Shown one piece after another: positions 26,244 to 36,050 of a stretch of DNA of 64,000 nt. The stretch is from NCBI RefSeq assembly GCF_900095225.1, contig NZ_LT607414.1, positions 218,221-282,220 of the forward strand, given 5' to 3'. The position numbers were made by a program, and so were the translations under genes. The stretch is from Pseudomonas sp. UMAB-08. GTDB taxonomy: Bacteria; Pseudomonadota; Gammaproteobacteria; Pseudomonadales; Pseudomonadaceae. Within the stretch, counting starts at the first letter, position 1. The number at the start of each line of letters is the position of its first letter. Below the pieces are notes generated by a model, which was not told the origin of the DNA, made no database searches, and was given only the letters and a program-made list of their open reading frames with translations.

Positions 26244-27866
26244 GTGTCGATAAGAAACATTAGACTAACCATGAGGGCTCTGCTCAGCTTCGGCATTATT
26301 TGCCTGCTGCTCATCGCGCTGGGCGGCACCGTGCTTTACAAAATGAACGAGGTGCACTCTTCAGCGCTTGAGCTTGAGAAAAACTGGCTACCCAGCATCG
26401 AGCACGCTGATAAAATCGAAGCGGCTACGTTACTGCTTCGTCTTGATGCCCGCCGTTTTGCGATGGAAGAAGACAGAACAAGTAACGAATCTATCGAACC
26501 CTTACTAAAATTCAAAACAGATCTGACTCAAGTCACTGAAGCCTACGCGCCCTTCATTTCAAGTCCGGAGGAGGCCGAGAAATATAAGCAGGTTAAAACC
26601 TACGTTTTCGCATATGAAGCAAAAATCGACGAACTGATAGTGCTTAGCAAAAATCAGTCAGCGGCAGAGGGCATGATTTTTATCCGCGACGTCACCAGCC
26701 CTTTAGCGAAAGCGTTGCAAGTCGTAATTGGCGAACTGTTGCGTATCAATGAAAAAGGCGCAGAACACTCCGGCCAGGTAGCCCGTGATAGTTTTGAAAG
26801 CGGACTGGTCATAACGATTGCCCTTATTGTTACTGCGATCATTCTCACTATATTGCTTGCAACGGTGTTCACTCGAAGCATCAGTCAGCCTATTCAGGCA
26901 CTGCTTAACACCACCAAAAAAATCGCCGATGGGGACCTTCGGACCTCTGTAGATATCTCAGGATCGGACGAGTTGACCGACCTTCAAACAGCAACGGCAA
27001 CGATGCTGTTAAGCCTTCAGACAACGATCCGGCACATCGCCGACTCATCCAGTCAACTGGCCTCTGCTGCTGAAGAAATGAGCGCCGTAACACGAGAGTC
27101 CAGCGCAGGAATCCAGCAACAAAGCATGGAGACCGAACAGGCGGCAACCGCTGTCAACCAAATGACAGCCGCCGTCGAAGAGGTCGCACGCAATGCCGTT
27201 TCGGCATCGCATTCGACCCAGGAGTCTGAACGCGCCGCTAATACAGGGCAGGAACGGGTTCGCCAGACCATTGGTTCGATTGAAAAACTCAGTATTACTG
27301 TCGATCAGACCAGTTATGAGATGGAAGACTTGGCCCAAAAAACCCAAGACATCGCCAAGGTCCTCGATGTCATTCGCTCCATCGCGGAGCAAACTAACCT
27401 GCTGGCCTTGAATGCCGCCATTGAAGCCGCTCGCGCGGGTGAACAAGGCCGTGGATTTGCCGTCGTCGCTGACGAGGTCCGGGCACTTGCACATCGTACC
27501 CAGACTTCGACCCAAGAGATCGAGCAGATGATCCAAGGGATTCAGGCCGGGTCACATAAAGCTGTACAGTCGATGAAGCAAAGCAGCGGAGAAGCCAATG
27601 CGACCCTCTCGATCGCCCATGAGGCTGGAGTCGCTATTGCAGAGATAGCGTCAGCCATCTCCGACATCAATGAGCGTAATCTGTTGATCGCCACCGCATC
27701 AGAAGAACAGGCTCATGTCGCTCGCTCCGTGGATCAGAACTTGGTCAGCATCCGCGACCTCTCCGTCCAGAGCTCATCTGCAGCCAACCAGACCTCTGTG
27801 GCCAGTGGCGAGTTGTCCAAACTCGCAACTGACCTGAGTCGACTGGTGTCGAGATTCTCTATTTGA
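26244..27866 (+). CDS. Methyl-accepting chemotaxis protein
   Basis: The 540-residue receptor has TM1 (about residues 8-30), a periplasmic four-helix-bundle ligand domain (31-185), TM2 (186-208), a HAMP domain (209-262) and a long cytoplasmic signalling domain with the conserved tip [20 protein letters not shown]. It senses an external compound and controls the CheA kinase. GTG 26244 is taken as start (VSIRNIRLT); a GTG three codons upstream is also possible. It stands inside the alcohol-oxidation locus, next to the deletion scar, so attraction to alcohols or their acids is plausible but unproven. Confidence 0.9.
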   Translation: MSIRNIRLTMRALLSFGIICLLLIALGGTVLYKMNEVHSSALELEKNWLPSIEHADKIEAATLLLRLDARRFAMEEDRTSNESIEPLLKFKTDLTQVTEAYAPFISSPEEAEKYKQVKTYVFAYEAKIDELIVLSKNQSAAEGMIFIRDVTSPLAKALQVVIGELLRINEKGAEHSGQVARDSFESGLVITIALIVTAIILTILLATVFTRSISQPIQALLNTTKKIADGDLRTSVDISGSDELTDLQTATATMLLSLQTTIRHIADSSSQLASAAEEMSAVTRESSAGIQQQSMETEQAATAVNQMTAAVEEVARNAVSASHSTQESERAANTGQERVRQTIGSIEKLSITVDQTSYEMEDLAQKTQDIAKVLDVIRSIAEQTNLLALNAAIEAARAGEQGRGFAVVADEVRALAHRTQTSTQEIEQMIQGIQAGSHKAVQSMKQSSGEANATLSIAHEAGVAIAEIASAISDINERNLLIATASEEQAHVARSVDQNLVSIRDLSVQSSSAANQTSVASGELSKLATDLSRLVSRFSI

Positions 27867-28270
27867 ACAGGCGCCTATAACTTTTTTAGTGCGTCAGCTT
27901 GATCGATGACCTGATCATTGGAAACGATTGCGAACTCCTTGCCCGAAACTACGACACCAGTCATAGCTGTCCAAGGCATGTTCGGCGGCACTGGCATTCG
28001 ATAGCGAGGCAGTGGAACCCGGTAGACACAGCGCTCTAACTCGCTCTCCCTTCAGCCCTTCCGGCCCGAAACTGGTCGATTCGTAGGAGGTGGCGGCGCA
28101 GTCGAGGATTTCCGCAACACAGAATATGTCCTGTACCAAACAGAGTAGCGCCCCGCCAGGCCAAGGCGCCCCGTAAACCTACTACCTTGGTACTGGCAGA
28201 CTGGTACTTTCTACATATTCCCCTCCCTCCGATCGGTTTCTATGCTGGCACTACCTGTATGGAGTGCCTT
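27867..28270. other. Intergenic stretch with no supported gene
   Basis: The 404 bp between the chemoreceptor and the PQQ-linked binding protein hold one 74-codon minus-strand frame (27915-28139) with no recognisable family, start context or codon pattern. The right-hand part (from about 28178) carries the CCTACTACC-type element and is the promoter of the downstream operon. Confidence 0.5.
28178..28196 (+). promoter_or_regulatory. CCTACTACC-type element upstream of the PQQ-linked ABC operon
   Basis: CCTACTACCTTGGTACTGG lies 75 bp before the start at 28271. Its first nine bases and the later GG agree with the minus-strand element upstream of pedF (24851-24867). A partial second copy, ACTGGTACTTTCTAC, follows immediately. 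Confidence 0.5.
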
Positions 28271-29455
28271 ATGCGTCAGCGTGTCCGTTACGGATTGATC
28301 TATCTGCTAACCCTTGCCGCAGCGACCTTGTTGGCGACCCAAAGCCAGGCCGCCAATGAGGAGATGAAGGTTCAAATCGGCTACCTGGCTTTTATCCCCG
28401 ACCCAGGCCCCGTGCTGTCAAACATCATTCCCGAACCCCGTGACGCCGGACTGCGCGGCGCTGAACTGGCGATCATCGACAGCAATAGCACCGGGCGCTT
28501 TCTCAATCACAGCTACACCCTGCAAACCGCCAACGCCGACAGCCCGCAAGCCTTGCTCGATGCCGCGCAGGCGCTTCACCAGCAAGGCTTGCGGCTGTTT
28601 GTCGTCAACGCCCCCGTCGACACCCTGCGCCAGCTCAGTGCCGCCCTGCCCGACAGCCTTCTGTTTAACGCTGGCAGCGCCGATGACAGCCTGCGCAGCA
28701 CTGCGTGCCTGAACAACGTGCTGCACACCTTGCCGAGCCGGGCCATGCTCGCCGATGCCCTGGCCCAGTTTCTGACCGTGAGGCGCTGGAACCGCTGGCT
28801 GTTGATCGTCGGCCAGACTCCGGACGACCAGGCGTATGCGGCCGCCCTGCGCCGCGCCGCCAAACGCTTCGGCCACACCATCGTCGCCGAAAAAGCCTGG
28901 AGCTTTGACAACGACCAGCGCCGCAGCGCCCAGGCCGACATGCCGCTGTTCACCCAGACCACCGAATACGATGTGGTTTTGGTCGCGGATGAGCGTGGCG
29001 ACTTTGGTGAGTACGTGCCTTATCAAACCTGGTATCCGCGACCTGTGGCGGGCACTCAGGGACTGACTCCCGTCGGCTGGCACAAGTCTGTGGAAACCTA
29101 CGGTGCCGCGCAGCTGCAAAAACGCTTCGAGGCCCTCGCCGGGCGCTGGATGAATGATCGGGATTTCGCCGCATGGATGGCCGTCCGCAGTATCGCCAGC
29201 GCAGTGACCAAACTGCGTCAGACCGACCCGATGGTCATTCGCCAGGCAGAACTGAGCGACCAGTTGCCGCTGGACGGTTTCAAGGGCCGCAAACTCAGCT
29301 ATCGCGCCTGGAACGGCCAGTTGCGGCAGCCAATCCCGATTGTTCAACCCCGGGCGCTGGTCAGCACTTCACCCCAGGACGGCTTTCTGCACCCCGTCAC
29401 CGAACTCGACACCTTGGGTTACGACAAGCCCGAAGTAACCTGCCACTTCCAGTGA
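28271..29455 (+). CDS. PQQ-dependent catabolism-associated ABC substrate-binding protein
   Basis: The 394-residue exported protein has a signal peptide (ending SQAA) and a Leu/Ile/Val-binding-like (type I) fold: MKVQIGYLAFIPDPGP, then GAELAIIDSNSTGRFLN. It belongs to the binding proteins that occur only beside quinoprotein alcohol oxidation genes. Start 28271 has GGAG 6 bp upstream; an in-frame ATG at 28259 is less well placed. It begins the four-gene run binding protein, beta-propeller, ATPase, permease. Because the membrane partners look like an exporter, it may act as a sensor or efflux adaptor rather than in import. Confidence 0.85.
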   Translation: MRQRVRYGLIYLLTLAAATLLATQSQAANEEMKVQIGYLAFIPDPGPVLSNIIPEPRDAGLRGAELAIIDSNSTGRFLNHSYTLQTANADSPQALLDAAQALHQQGLRLFVVNAPVDTLRQLSAALPDSLLFNAGSADDSLRSTACLNNVLHTLPSRAMLADALAQFLTVRRWNRWLLIVGQTPDDQAYAAALRRAAKRFGHTIVAEKAWSFDNDQRRSAQADMPLFTQTTEYDVVLVADERGDFGEYVPYQTWYPRPVAGTQGLTPVGWHKSVETYGAAQLQKRFEALAGRWMNDRDFAAWMAVRSIASAVTKLRQTDPMVIRQAELSDQLPLDGFKGRKLSYRAWNGQLRQPIPIVQPRALVSTSPQDGFLHPVTELDTLGYDKPEVTCHFQ

Positions 29456-29490
29456 CTTGCCTCTAATAATTCCAAAAAAAGGACCACGCC

Positions 29491-30450
29491 ATGCGTCGCA
29501 CCCTGATTGCCTCCGCCCTGCTGCTTGTCATAGGGCAAAGCCTGGCGGCCACTGCCTATGTCTCCAACGAAAAAGACAACACCCTGAGCCTGATCGATAT
29601 GCAGACCCTGCAGGTCACCGACACACTCCCCGTGGGCCTGCGCCCCAGAGGGTTGCTGCTGTCCCATGACAATAAGCTGCTGTATATCTGCGCCAGCGAC
29701 TCGGACCGCGTGCAAGTCATGGACGTCGCCACGCACAAGATCATCAAAGAACTGCCCTCCGGCAAAGACCCCGAGCAATTCGCCCTGCACCCCAATGACC
29801 GCTGGCTGTATGTCTCCAACGAAGACGATGCCTTGGTTACCGTCATTGACACCGAAACCTCCAAGGTTCTGGCCCAGGTCGATGTTGGCGTCGAGCCCGA
29901 AGGCATGGCCGTCAGCCCTGACGGCAAGTGGGCGGTCAACACCAGCGAAACCACGAACATGCTGCACTGGATCGACACCAGCACCCAGACTCTGAAGGAC
30001 AGTACCCTGGTGGATCAGCGACCACGGTTCGTCGAGTTCAACAAAGACGGTTCCCGCCTGTGGGCTTCGGCGGAAGTCGGCGGCACGGTCAGTGTGATTG
30101 ATGTGTCCACCCGCAAGATCCTCAAGACGCTGACCTTCCAGATCAAGGGCGTGCATCCGGACAAGGTTCAACCTGTGGGCATCAAGCTCAGTGCCGATGG
30201 CCGCTATGCCTTCGTCGCACTGGGCCCGGCCAACCACATCGCCGTGGTCGATGCCAAGACGCTTGAGATTCTCGATTACTTGCTGGTGGGCCGCAGGGTC
30301 TGGCAGTTGGCCTTTACGCCAGACCAGAGCCAATTGCTCGCCACCAATGGCGTAAGCGGCGACGTGTCGGTCATCGATGTGAACAGCCTCAAGGTGACCA
30401 AGTCGATCAAGGTCGGCCGTTATCCTTGGGGCGTGGTTGTCGCCCCATGA
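29491..30450 (+). CDS. PQQ-dependent catabolism-associated YVTN beta-propeller protein
   Basis: The 319-residue exported protein has a signal peptide ending in SLAA and seven YVTN/YncE-type propeller repeats (AYVSNEKDNTLSLIDMQ is the first, with similar blocks about every 42 residues: LYVSNEDDALVTVID, VSGDVSVIDVNSLKV). This family accompanies quinoprotein systems; its function is unknown. The ATPase gene overlaps its stop by 4 bp (ATGA). Confidence 0.88.
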   Translation: MRRTLIASALLLVIGQSLAATAYVSNEKDNTLSLIDMQTLQVTDTLPVGLRPRGLLLSHDNKLLYICASDSDRVQVMDVATHKIIKELPSGKDPEQFALHPNDRWLYVSNEDDALVTVIDTETSKVLAQVDVGVEPEGMAVSPDGKWAVNTSETTNMLHWIDTSTQTLKDSTLVDQRPRFVEFNKDGSRLWASAEVGGTVSVIDVSTRKILKTLTFQIKGVHPDKVQPVGIKLSADGRYAFVALGPANHIAVVDAKTLEILDYLLVGRRVWQLAFTPDQSQLLATNGVSGDVSVIDVNSLKVTKSIKVGRYPWGVVVAP

Positions 30451-31214
30451 ATGCCCTTGAAGTGGAGGATGTCAGCTTCGCCTATGGCGCCCGAGAAGCA
30501 CTGCGGCATGTAGGGTTCAGTCTCGCGCCCGGACGTTTCGCGGCGCTGCTTGGCCCCAACGGGGCTGGCAAGTCGACCTTGATCGCGTTACTGACCCGGC
30601 TCTACGACCTGCAACGCGGCGAAATCCGCGTGGGCGGCTGCTCGCTTCGTCAGACCCCGCGCCCGGCTTTGCGCCAGTTGGGGGTTGTGTTTCAACAGAG
30701 CACCCTGGATCTGGACTTGAGCGTCGAACAGAACCTGCGCTACCACGCTGCACTACACGGGATGTCCCGGCGTCAGGCAAACAGTCGGATCGAAGAGGAA
30801 CTGACCCGCCAACAGCTGACTGAACGGCGTGGCGAGCGGGTTCGTGAGCTCAATGGCGGTCACCGCCGCCGGATAGAAATCGCCCGCGCGCTGTTGCATG
30901 AACCGCGCCTGCTATTGCTTGATGAAGCCAGCGTCGGCCTCGATCCGGCCAGTCGTCTGGCACTCAATCGCCATGTGCGCAGCCTGTGCCGCGAACACGG
31001 GATCAGCGTGCTCTGGACCACGCATTTGCTCGATGAGGTGCAAGAAGAGGATGACTTGCTGATTCTGCACCAAGGGCATCTGGTCGCGTCAGGACAGGCT
31101 GCGGCGATAAGCGCGGAGCATGGCGGCGATCTTGGCGACGCGTTTCACCGCCTGACCACGGGACCTTCGTTACCTTCGTTACAAACCGCCCCCCATACAG
31201 GAGCGAATCGATGA
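30447..31214 (+). CDS. PQQ-linked ABC transporter ATP-binding protein
   Basis: The 255-residue ATPase has Walker A GPNGAGKST, a Q-loop GVVFQQSTLDLDL, a modified signature LNGGHRRR, Walker B LLLLDEASVGLDP and switch His WTTHLLDEV. The signature departs from LSGGQ, as is usual in this small exporter family. With the permease PedC it forms a DrrAB-like ABC-2 transporter associated with alcohol oxidation, probably an exporter. It starts on the overlapping ATGA at 30447. Confidence 0.9.
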   Translation: MNALEVEDVSFAYGAREALRHVGFSLAPGRFAALLGPNGAGKSTLIALLTRLYDLQRGEIRVGGCSLRQTPRPALRQLGVVFQQSTLDLDLSVEQNLRYHAALHGMSRRQANSRIEEELTRQQLTERRGERVRELNGGHRRRIEIARALLHEPRLLLLDEASVGLDPASRLALNRHVRSLCREHGISVLWTTHLLDEVQEEDDLLILHQGHLVASGQAAAISAEHGGDLGDAFHRLTTGPSLPSLQTAPHTGANR

Positions 31215-32002
31215 GCGTTTACTGGCACTGTTTCAGCGGCATCGTTCTGCGCGAATGGCTGCGGTTCATTCTGCAACGCACGCGTTTTCTCAGTGCGCTG
31301 GTACGCCCCCTGCTCTGGTTGCTGGTGTTCGCTGCGGGTTTCCGCGCCGCGCTGGGTATCGCGATCATCGAACCCTATGACACCTACATCCCGTACGAGG
31401 TGTACATCGTTCCGGGGCTGTCCTGCATGATCCTGCTGTTCAATGGCATGCAAGGTTCGCTGTCGATGGTCTATGATCGGGAAATGGGGAGCATGCGCGT
31501 GCTGTTGACCAGCCCACTGCCGCGCGCCTTTCTGCTGGCCAGCAAGCTGCTCGCGACCTCATTGATCTCCTTGCTCCAGGTCTATGCCTTTCTCGCCATC
31601 GCCTGGGTCTATGGCGTGCACCCGCCAGCCTGGGGCTTGTTGGCTGCCTTGCCGGCGATGTTGCTGGTGGCGTTGATGCTCAGCGCACTGGGGCTGCTGC
31701 TGTCCAACGCGATCCGCCAACTGGAGAACTTCGCCGGGGTCATGAATTTCGTGATATTCCCGCTGTTTTTCCTGTCCTCGGCCCTCTACCCGCTGTGGAA
31801 AATGCGCGAAGCCAGCGAGTGGCTGTATTGGCTGTGCGCGCTCAACCCGTTCACCCATGCGGTAGAGCTGGTGCGCTTTGCCCTGTATGAGCGCTTCAAC
31901 CCGCTGGCGTTCGGGGTCTGCGTAGGTCTTTGCCTGCTGTTTTCGCTGCTGGCAGTGCTGACCTTCAATCCGCAGCACGCGGCATTGCGTCGGGCGACCT
32001 GA
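31211..32002 (+). CDS. pedC: ABC-2 type permease of alcohol oxidation locus (PedC)
   Basis: The 263-residue inner-membrane protein has six hydrophobic segments and the ABC-2 pattern (PGLSCMILLFNGMQGSLSMVYDRE; PLFFLSSALYPLW; ALNPFTHAVELVRFALY). It is the pore for the ATPase whose stop it overlaps by 4 bp. The genetics of 2-phenylethanol degradation in P. putida link this gene to alcohol utilisation or tolerance. A long palindrome follows 18 bp past the stop. Confidence 0.88.
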   Translation: MSVYWHCFSGIVLREWLRFILQRTRFLSALVRPLLWLLVFAAGFRAALGIAIIEPYDTYIPYEVYIVPGLSCMILLFNGMQGSLSMVYDREMGSMRVLLTSPLPRAFLLASKLLATSLISLLQVYAFLAIAWVYGVHPPAWGLLAALPAMLLVALMLSALGLLLSNAIRQLENFAGVMNFVIFPLFFLSSALYPLWKMREASEWLYWLCALNPFTHAVELVRFALYERFNPLAFGVCVGLCLLFSLLAVLTFNPQHAALRRAT

Positions 32003-32020
32003 GCCGCTAGCGCTCAAATA

Positions 32021-32054
32021 CAGGTAAACCAGTACTTTAGTACTGGTTTACCTG
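32021..32054. repeat. 34-bp near-perfect palindrome between pedC and the CXXCW gene
   Basis: CAGGTAAACCAGTACT (32021-32036) is followed by TT and its exact reverse complement AGTACTGGTTTACCTG (32039-32054). There is no T run after it and the stem is too AT-mixed and tight for a typical terminator. The inner CCAGTACTTTAGTACTGG resembles the ACTGGTACTTTC sequence upstream of 28271, so it may be a regulator site. Confidence 0.6.
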
Positions 32055-32123
32055 TCTATCGTCGCATTCACAAAGCACCGTCGGTGACATGTAATGCCGC
32101 GATAACAAGAAAGGAAACGCCCT

Positions 32124-32687
32124 ATGCCGTGCGCTCTACGCCCCGTACTCCGCCCTTCCCTGGCGGCGCTTATTTTGACGTTAAGCCTGGGTCTGAGTGT
32201 CGCCCAAGCACAGACCCCGTTGTTTTCCGCCGACGGGTATCGTCTCACCTTGTATCGCAGCCCTACCCCGGACCACGTGGAAGGTGCTCATATCATCGAC
32301 ACCGAGCACTTACAGACACTACTGAAACAAGCCTCCAGGCCGGTGTTGATCGACGTTTATCGCAGGCAATGGCTGGAGGGTCGTTTTATCGAAGACGAAC
32401 CCCACGCCAACCTCCCCGGCAGCCATTGGCTGGCCAACAGCGGCGACGGCGAGCTCACTCCGCAATGGCAGGACTATTTTTCGCGAAATTTGCAAAAAGC
32501 AACGGCTGGACGCAAGGATCAACCTTTGGTGTTCTATTGCCGCGCCGATTGCTGGCTGAGCTGGAACGCGGTAAAACGAGCTTCTGCATTGGGCTACAGC
32601 GATCTCTATTGGTACCGCGATGGCCTCGATGCCTGGCAGGCGGCCAATTTACCCGTACAGCCGGCCCAACCCGAACCCTTTCCCTGA
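32124..32687 (+). CDS. PQQ-dependent catabolism-associated CXXCW motif protein
   Basis: The 187-residue exported protein (signal peptide ending in AQA) has a rhodanese-like fold whose active loop reads CRADCWLSWNAVKRA (Cys-x3-Cys-Trp; the family name counts slightly differently). The family is restricted to quinoprotein alcohol-oxidation loci. A role in sulfur or disulfide chemistry of the vicinal disulfide in the dehydrogenase is conceivable but not shown. It is followed after 54 bp by the AgmR-like regulator. Confidence 0.87.
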   Translation: MPCALRPVLRPSLAALILTLSLGLSVAQAQTPLFSADGYRLTLYRSPTPDHVEGAHIIDTEHLQTLLKQASRPVLIDVYRRQWLEGRFIEDEPHANLPGSHWLANSGDGELTPQWQDYFSRNLQKATAGRKDQPLVFYCRADCWLSWNAVKRASALGYSDLYWYRDGLDAWQAANLPVQPAQPEPFP

Positions 32688-32741
32688 GCAACAGGCCCGC
32701 CCCCGCGCCACACCATAATCAAAATAACGAGGTGAAAGGCT

Positions 32742-33407
32742 ATGTATAAAATTCTGATCGCAGACGATCACCCTCTGTTTCGCGAAGCCATCGCCAACGT
32801 CATCAGCGACGGATTTCCGGGCAGCGAAGTGATGGAAACGGCAGATCTGGACAGCGCGCTGGCACTGACCCAGACCCATGACGACCTCGACCTGATTCTG
32901 CTCGATTTGAATATGCCTGGCATGCACGGTCTTAATGGCCTGATCAATCTGCGCAACGAGGCCCCCACTATTCCTGTGGTGATCGTGTCCGCCGAACAAG
33001 ACAAACAAATTGTGCTGCAAGCCATTACTTACGGTGCGGTGGGCTTTATCACCAAGTCTTCGCCACGGGCGCAAATGACCGAAGCGATCGAGCAGATCCT
33101 CAACGGAAATGTCTACCTGCCTTCGGACATCATTCGGGCACAGAGGCCCGGCACCCGGCGCAGCATGAACAACGCACCGAACTTCCCACCTGAGTTGCTG
33201 CAAGCCCTGACCCGCAAGCAATTGCTGGTGCTGGAACGGATGACCAAGGGCGAATCGAACAAACAGATCGCCTACACCCTGGAAATTGCCGAAACCACGG
33301 TCAAGGCCCATGTCTCGGCAATCCTGCGCAAACTCAACGTGCATAACCGCGTGCAGGCGATTCTCAGCGCCGGGGATATCGATTTCGCTGCGTACCTGCG
33401 GCGTTGA
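32742..33407 (+). CDS. agmR: LuxR-family response regulator (AgmR/PedR1 type)
   Basis: The 221-residue regulator has a receiver domain with phospho-acceptor D55 ([13 protein letters not shown]) and a C-terminal LuxR helix-turn-helix ([20 protein letters not shown], then [13 protein letters not shown]). AgmR/PedR1 proteins activate PQQ-alcohol dehydrogenase, cytochrome and pqq genes in Pseudomonas. The start has a GAGGTGAAAGGCT ribosome site. It is the best candidate to bind the shared 19-bp motifs upstream of pqqA, pedF and nosP. It converges with nahK, whose stop abuts its own (33407/33408). Confidence 0.9.
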   Translation: MYKILIADDHPLFREAIANVISDGFPGSEVMETADLDSALALTQTHDDLDLILLDLNMPGMHGLNGLINLRNEAPTIPVVIVSAEQDKQIVLQAITYGAVGFITKSSPRAQMTEAIEQILNGNVYLPSDIIRAQRPGTRRSMNNAPNFPPELLQALTRKQLLVLERMTKGESNKQIAYTLEIAETTVKAHVSAILRKLNVHNRVQAILSAGDIDFAAYLRR

Positions 33408-36050
33408 TCAGACTGCCGATCGGCCCAGTAAATGGCTGATCGCGGTTTTGAGCTTCATCGGCCGCACCGGCTTGTGCATCAGGGTGTGGCCCAGCTCACG
33501 CATTTGCAGCTTCAGTTCGTTACTGTAATTGGCCGTGATCATCAGCGCCGGCAAGGGTGAGCCGCGTCGGGCGTTGATCGTTGCCACCGCATCGACGCCA
33601 TTCTTGTCATCGTCCAGGTGGTAATCGGCAATCAGCAAGTCCGCGTCGGCATGGTAATTCTCTACCTGCCGCGCCAGGTCCTGCTCAGAGAGTGCGGTCA
33701 CCACCTGGCAGCCCCAGCTTTCGAGCAAGGTGCGCATGCCGGCGCAAATTGCCGCATCGTTGTCCAGCACCCAGATACGCGCACCCCGCAAGCGTTCCAT
33801 CATCGGTTCGGTAATGCACGACTGCACGAGCGCCTTGGGCGCGCTGAGGGTCACCGGCACCTCAATGGAAAACATCGAGCCCTTGCCGGGCCAGGAACGT
33901 ACGCTGACCTTGTGCCCCAGTATGCCTGCGATTTTTTCGACAATCGCCAGCCCGAGCCCGAGCCCGCGATCCTGATTCGGCCGTTGCACATCGCCGCGTT
34001 TGAACTCCTGGAAAATCTCCTCCAGCTTGTTCTCGGCAATACCGATGCCCGTGTCCCAGACCTCGATAGACAGACGCTGACGATGCCGACGGCACCCCAA
34101 CACCACGCGGCCGGTGGTGGTGTATCGGATGGCGTTGCTCAGCAGGTTGCGCAGAATACGCGCCAGCAATTGAATATCGCTGCGTACCAGCACCGAGCAC
34201 GGCACGAACTTCAGAACCAGGCCCTCGCTGCTGGCAATTTGCGCATACTCGACGGCCAGGTTTTCCAGCAGTTCGCTCAGGGCAAACGGCGCGATATCGG
34301 CTTTGATCACACCGGCATCAAGCTTTGAGATGTCCACCAGCGTGCAGAGTAAATTTTCCACGTCTTCCAGCGAATTGCTGACATTACGCACCAGAATCGC
34401 ATTGGCCACCGGCTCGCGTCGCTCCAGCAAGGCACTGGTAAACAGGCGTGCGGCGTTTAGCGGCTGAAGCAGATCATGACTGACAGCGGCCAGAAACTTG
34501 GTTTTCGACAGGTTGGCCTGTTCGGCTTCGAGCTTGGCTTCACGCAGGCGCGACTCTACGCGACTGCGTTCGTCGATCTCGCGCAGGAGCTGACTGTTGA
34601 GGGTGGTCAGCTCGGCCGTGCGTTCGCGGACGCGCAGCTCAAGGTTCTGATAGGCCTGGTGCAAGGCTTCGGCGGTACGGCGGCGCTCGGTGATATCCCG
34701 GATCAACACAAAAATGCCGACCACTTCGCCACTGGCCAAACGGTTGGGCACGTAGGAGCGCAGCATGTATCGCTCCTGATTGTTGATGTTGATCTCGGGG
34801 CATTCAAAGGTCACGCTTTCCCCGGCAAGGGCGCGTTCAACATAGGTTTCCAGACGCTGATAATGCTCTTCGCTGTGAACCTCGCGCAGGCTCTGCCCGA
34901 GCATCACGCCGCGCGGCCAGCAGTACCATTCCTCGTACACCTTGTTGGTGAACTCATAGACCAGGTCGGCGTTCAGGTAAGCAATCAGCGCAGGTACGTG
35001 GTCAGTAATCAGGCGAATCCAGCGCTCGCTTTCGCTGAGGGCTTCAGCATGCTGATAGCGTTCGGTGATGTCGGTGAAGGTGTTGACGAAACCGCCGGTC
35101 GGCAATGGATGCGTGCGGATTTCAAGGACCCGCCCGTCGAACAACCGCTGTTCCCGCTCATGGATCACTCGACCGTTGGCGTCGCGGCTGGCCGGTGTCA
35201 GCAGATCCAGCTCGCTGTCAGCGATCACCTCGGCAAAAGGCCGGTGCGCGGCGACCGGGGCCAGCCCGCTCAACTCCAGAAAGCGCCGATTCCACAGTTC
35301 CAGAATGCCATCGGCATTAACCATCGCCACACCCTGGGACAGGTTATCGACAGCCCTCTGCAGCAGGTGCGACTTCTGCGCGACGGCCTGTTCGCGGCGC
35401 ACGGTTTCGTTGACTTTGACTTCGGTGATGTCGGTAAACAGGATCACCCGGCCGCCCTCTCGGGTCGGTCGCTCACTGACCTGCAACCAGCGGCCGTCGT
35501 TCAGACGATACAACAGGTGCTCGTCAGCGCTGTGCCGTGGTTCTTCGATAAACAGCCCGGTGCTGGCCATCAGACGCTTGACCTCCGCCAAACGCATACC
35601 ACCGATAATCCGCACCCGGCTGTTGGCCCAGAACGCTTTGAATCGGCTGTTGAACAGGACGATGCGCTGGTCCTCATCAAACAGCACGAACGCATCGGAA
35701 ATACTTTCGATGGCATCCACCAGATGCTGGTGCGCCGTTTCAGCGCGCAGGCGGGCCTCGCTGAGCAGGTGATTGCTGGCCTTGAGTTCGGCCATCGCAT
35801 GGTTCAACGCATCGGTGCGCTCCCTGACCTGTTCGGCCAGGACCACCGAATGCTGAAAGGCCGCATAAGAATCATTGCCACGCGCGGTACCGGACTCGAC
35901 CCGCTCAATCAGGGCCGTGTTGATCCGCCGCAGCTTTTGATTATCCCGTTGCAGTTGTGCGATGTGCTCGAGCAATTCAGCGGGGGAAGGAGGCTGCACG
36001 GTTTCGTCCAATGGCAACGCCGGTGAAGGTCTGGTTGATGTGCATGCCAT
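33408..36050 (-). CDS. nahK: Multi-PAS hybrid histidine kinase (NahK/ErcS' type)
   Basis: The 880-residue cytoplasmic kinase has a coiled N-terminal segment, three PAS domains (starting near residues 110, 235 and 365), a coiled linker, HisKA with AVSHDLLQPLNAARLF, a HATPase domain (LSNAIRYT, DTGIGIAENKL, GLGLGLAIVEKI) and a receiver with Asp in LLIADYHLDDDKNG. Position next to a FIST gene and the AgmR regulator matches NahK (ErcS') of P. aeruginosa, which takes part in biofilm control and ethanol oxidation. The start has GGAG 9 bp upstream and overlaps nosP by 74 bp. It is a paralogue of the kinase at 14213. Confidence 0.88.
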   Translation of the reverse strand: MACTSTRPSPALPLDETVQPPSPAELLEHIAQLQRDNQKLRRINTALIERVESGTARGNDSYAAFQHSVVLAEQVRERTDALNHAMAELKASNHLLSEARLRAETAHQHLVDAIESISDAFVLFDEDQRIVLFNSRFKAFWANSRVRIIGGMRLAEVKRLMASTGLFIEEPRHSADEHLLYRLNDGRWLQVSERPTREGGRVILFTDITEVKVNETVRREQAVAQKSHLLQRAVDNLSQGVAMVNADGILELWNRRFLELSGLAPVAAHRPFAEVIADSELDLLTPASRDANGRVIHEREQRLFDGRVLEIRTHPLPTGGFVNTFTDITERYQHAEALSESERWIRLITDHVPALIAYLNADLVYEFTNKVYEEWYCWPRGVMLGQSLREVHSEEHYQRLETYVERALAGESVTFECPEININNQERYMLRSYVPNRLASGEVVGIFVLIRDITERRRTAEALHQAYQNLELRVRERTAELTTLNSQLLREIDERSRVESRLREAKLEAEQANLSKTKFLAAVSHDLLQPLNAARLFTSALLERREPVANAILVRNVSNSLEDVENLLCTLVDISKLDAGVIKADIAPFALSELLENLAVEYAQIASSEGLVLKFVPCSVLVRSDIQLLARILRNLLSNAIRYTTTGRVVLGCRRHRQRLSIEVWDTGIGIAENKLEEIFQEFKRGDVQRPNQDRGLGLGLAIVEKIAGILGHKVSVRSWPGKGSMFSIEVPVTLSAPKALVQSCITEPMMERLRGARIWVLDNDAAICAGMRTLLESWGCQVVTALSEQDLARQVENYHADADLLIADYHLDDDKNGVDAVATINARRGSPLPALMITANYSNELKLQMRELGHTLMHKPVRPMKLKTAISHLLGRSAV

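Noticed and set aside
27915..28139. 74-codon minus-strand frame after the chemoreceptor
   Set aside because: No family features, no ribosome site and no neighbour to explain it; left as intergenic.
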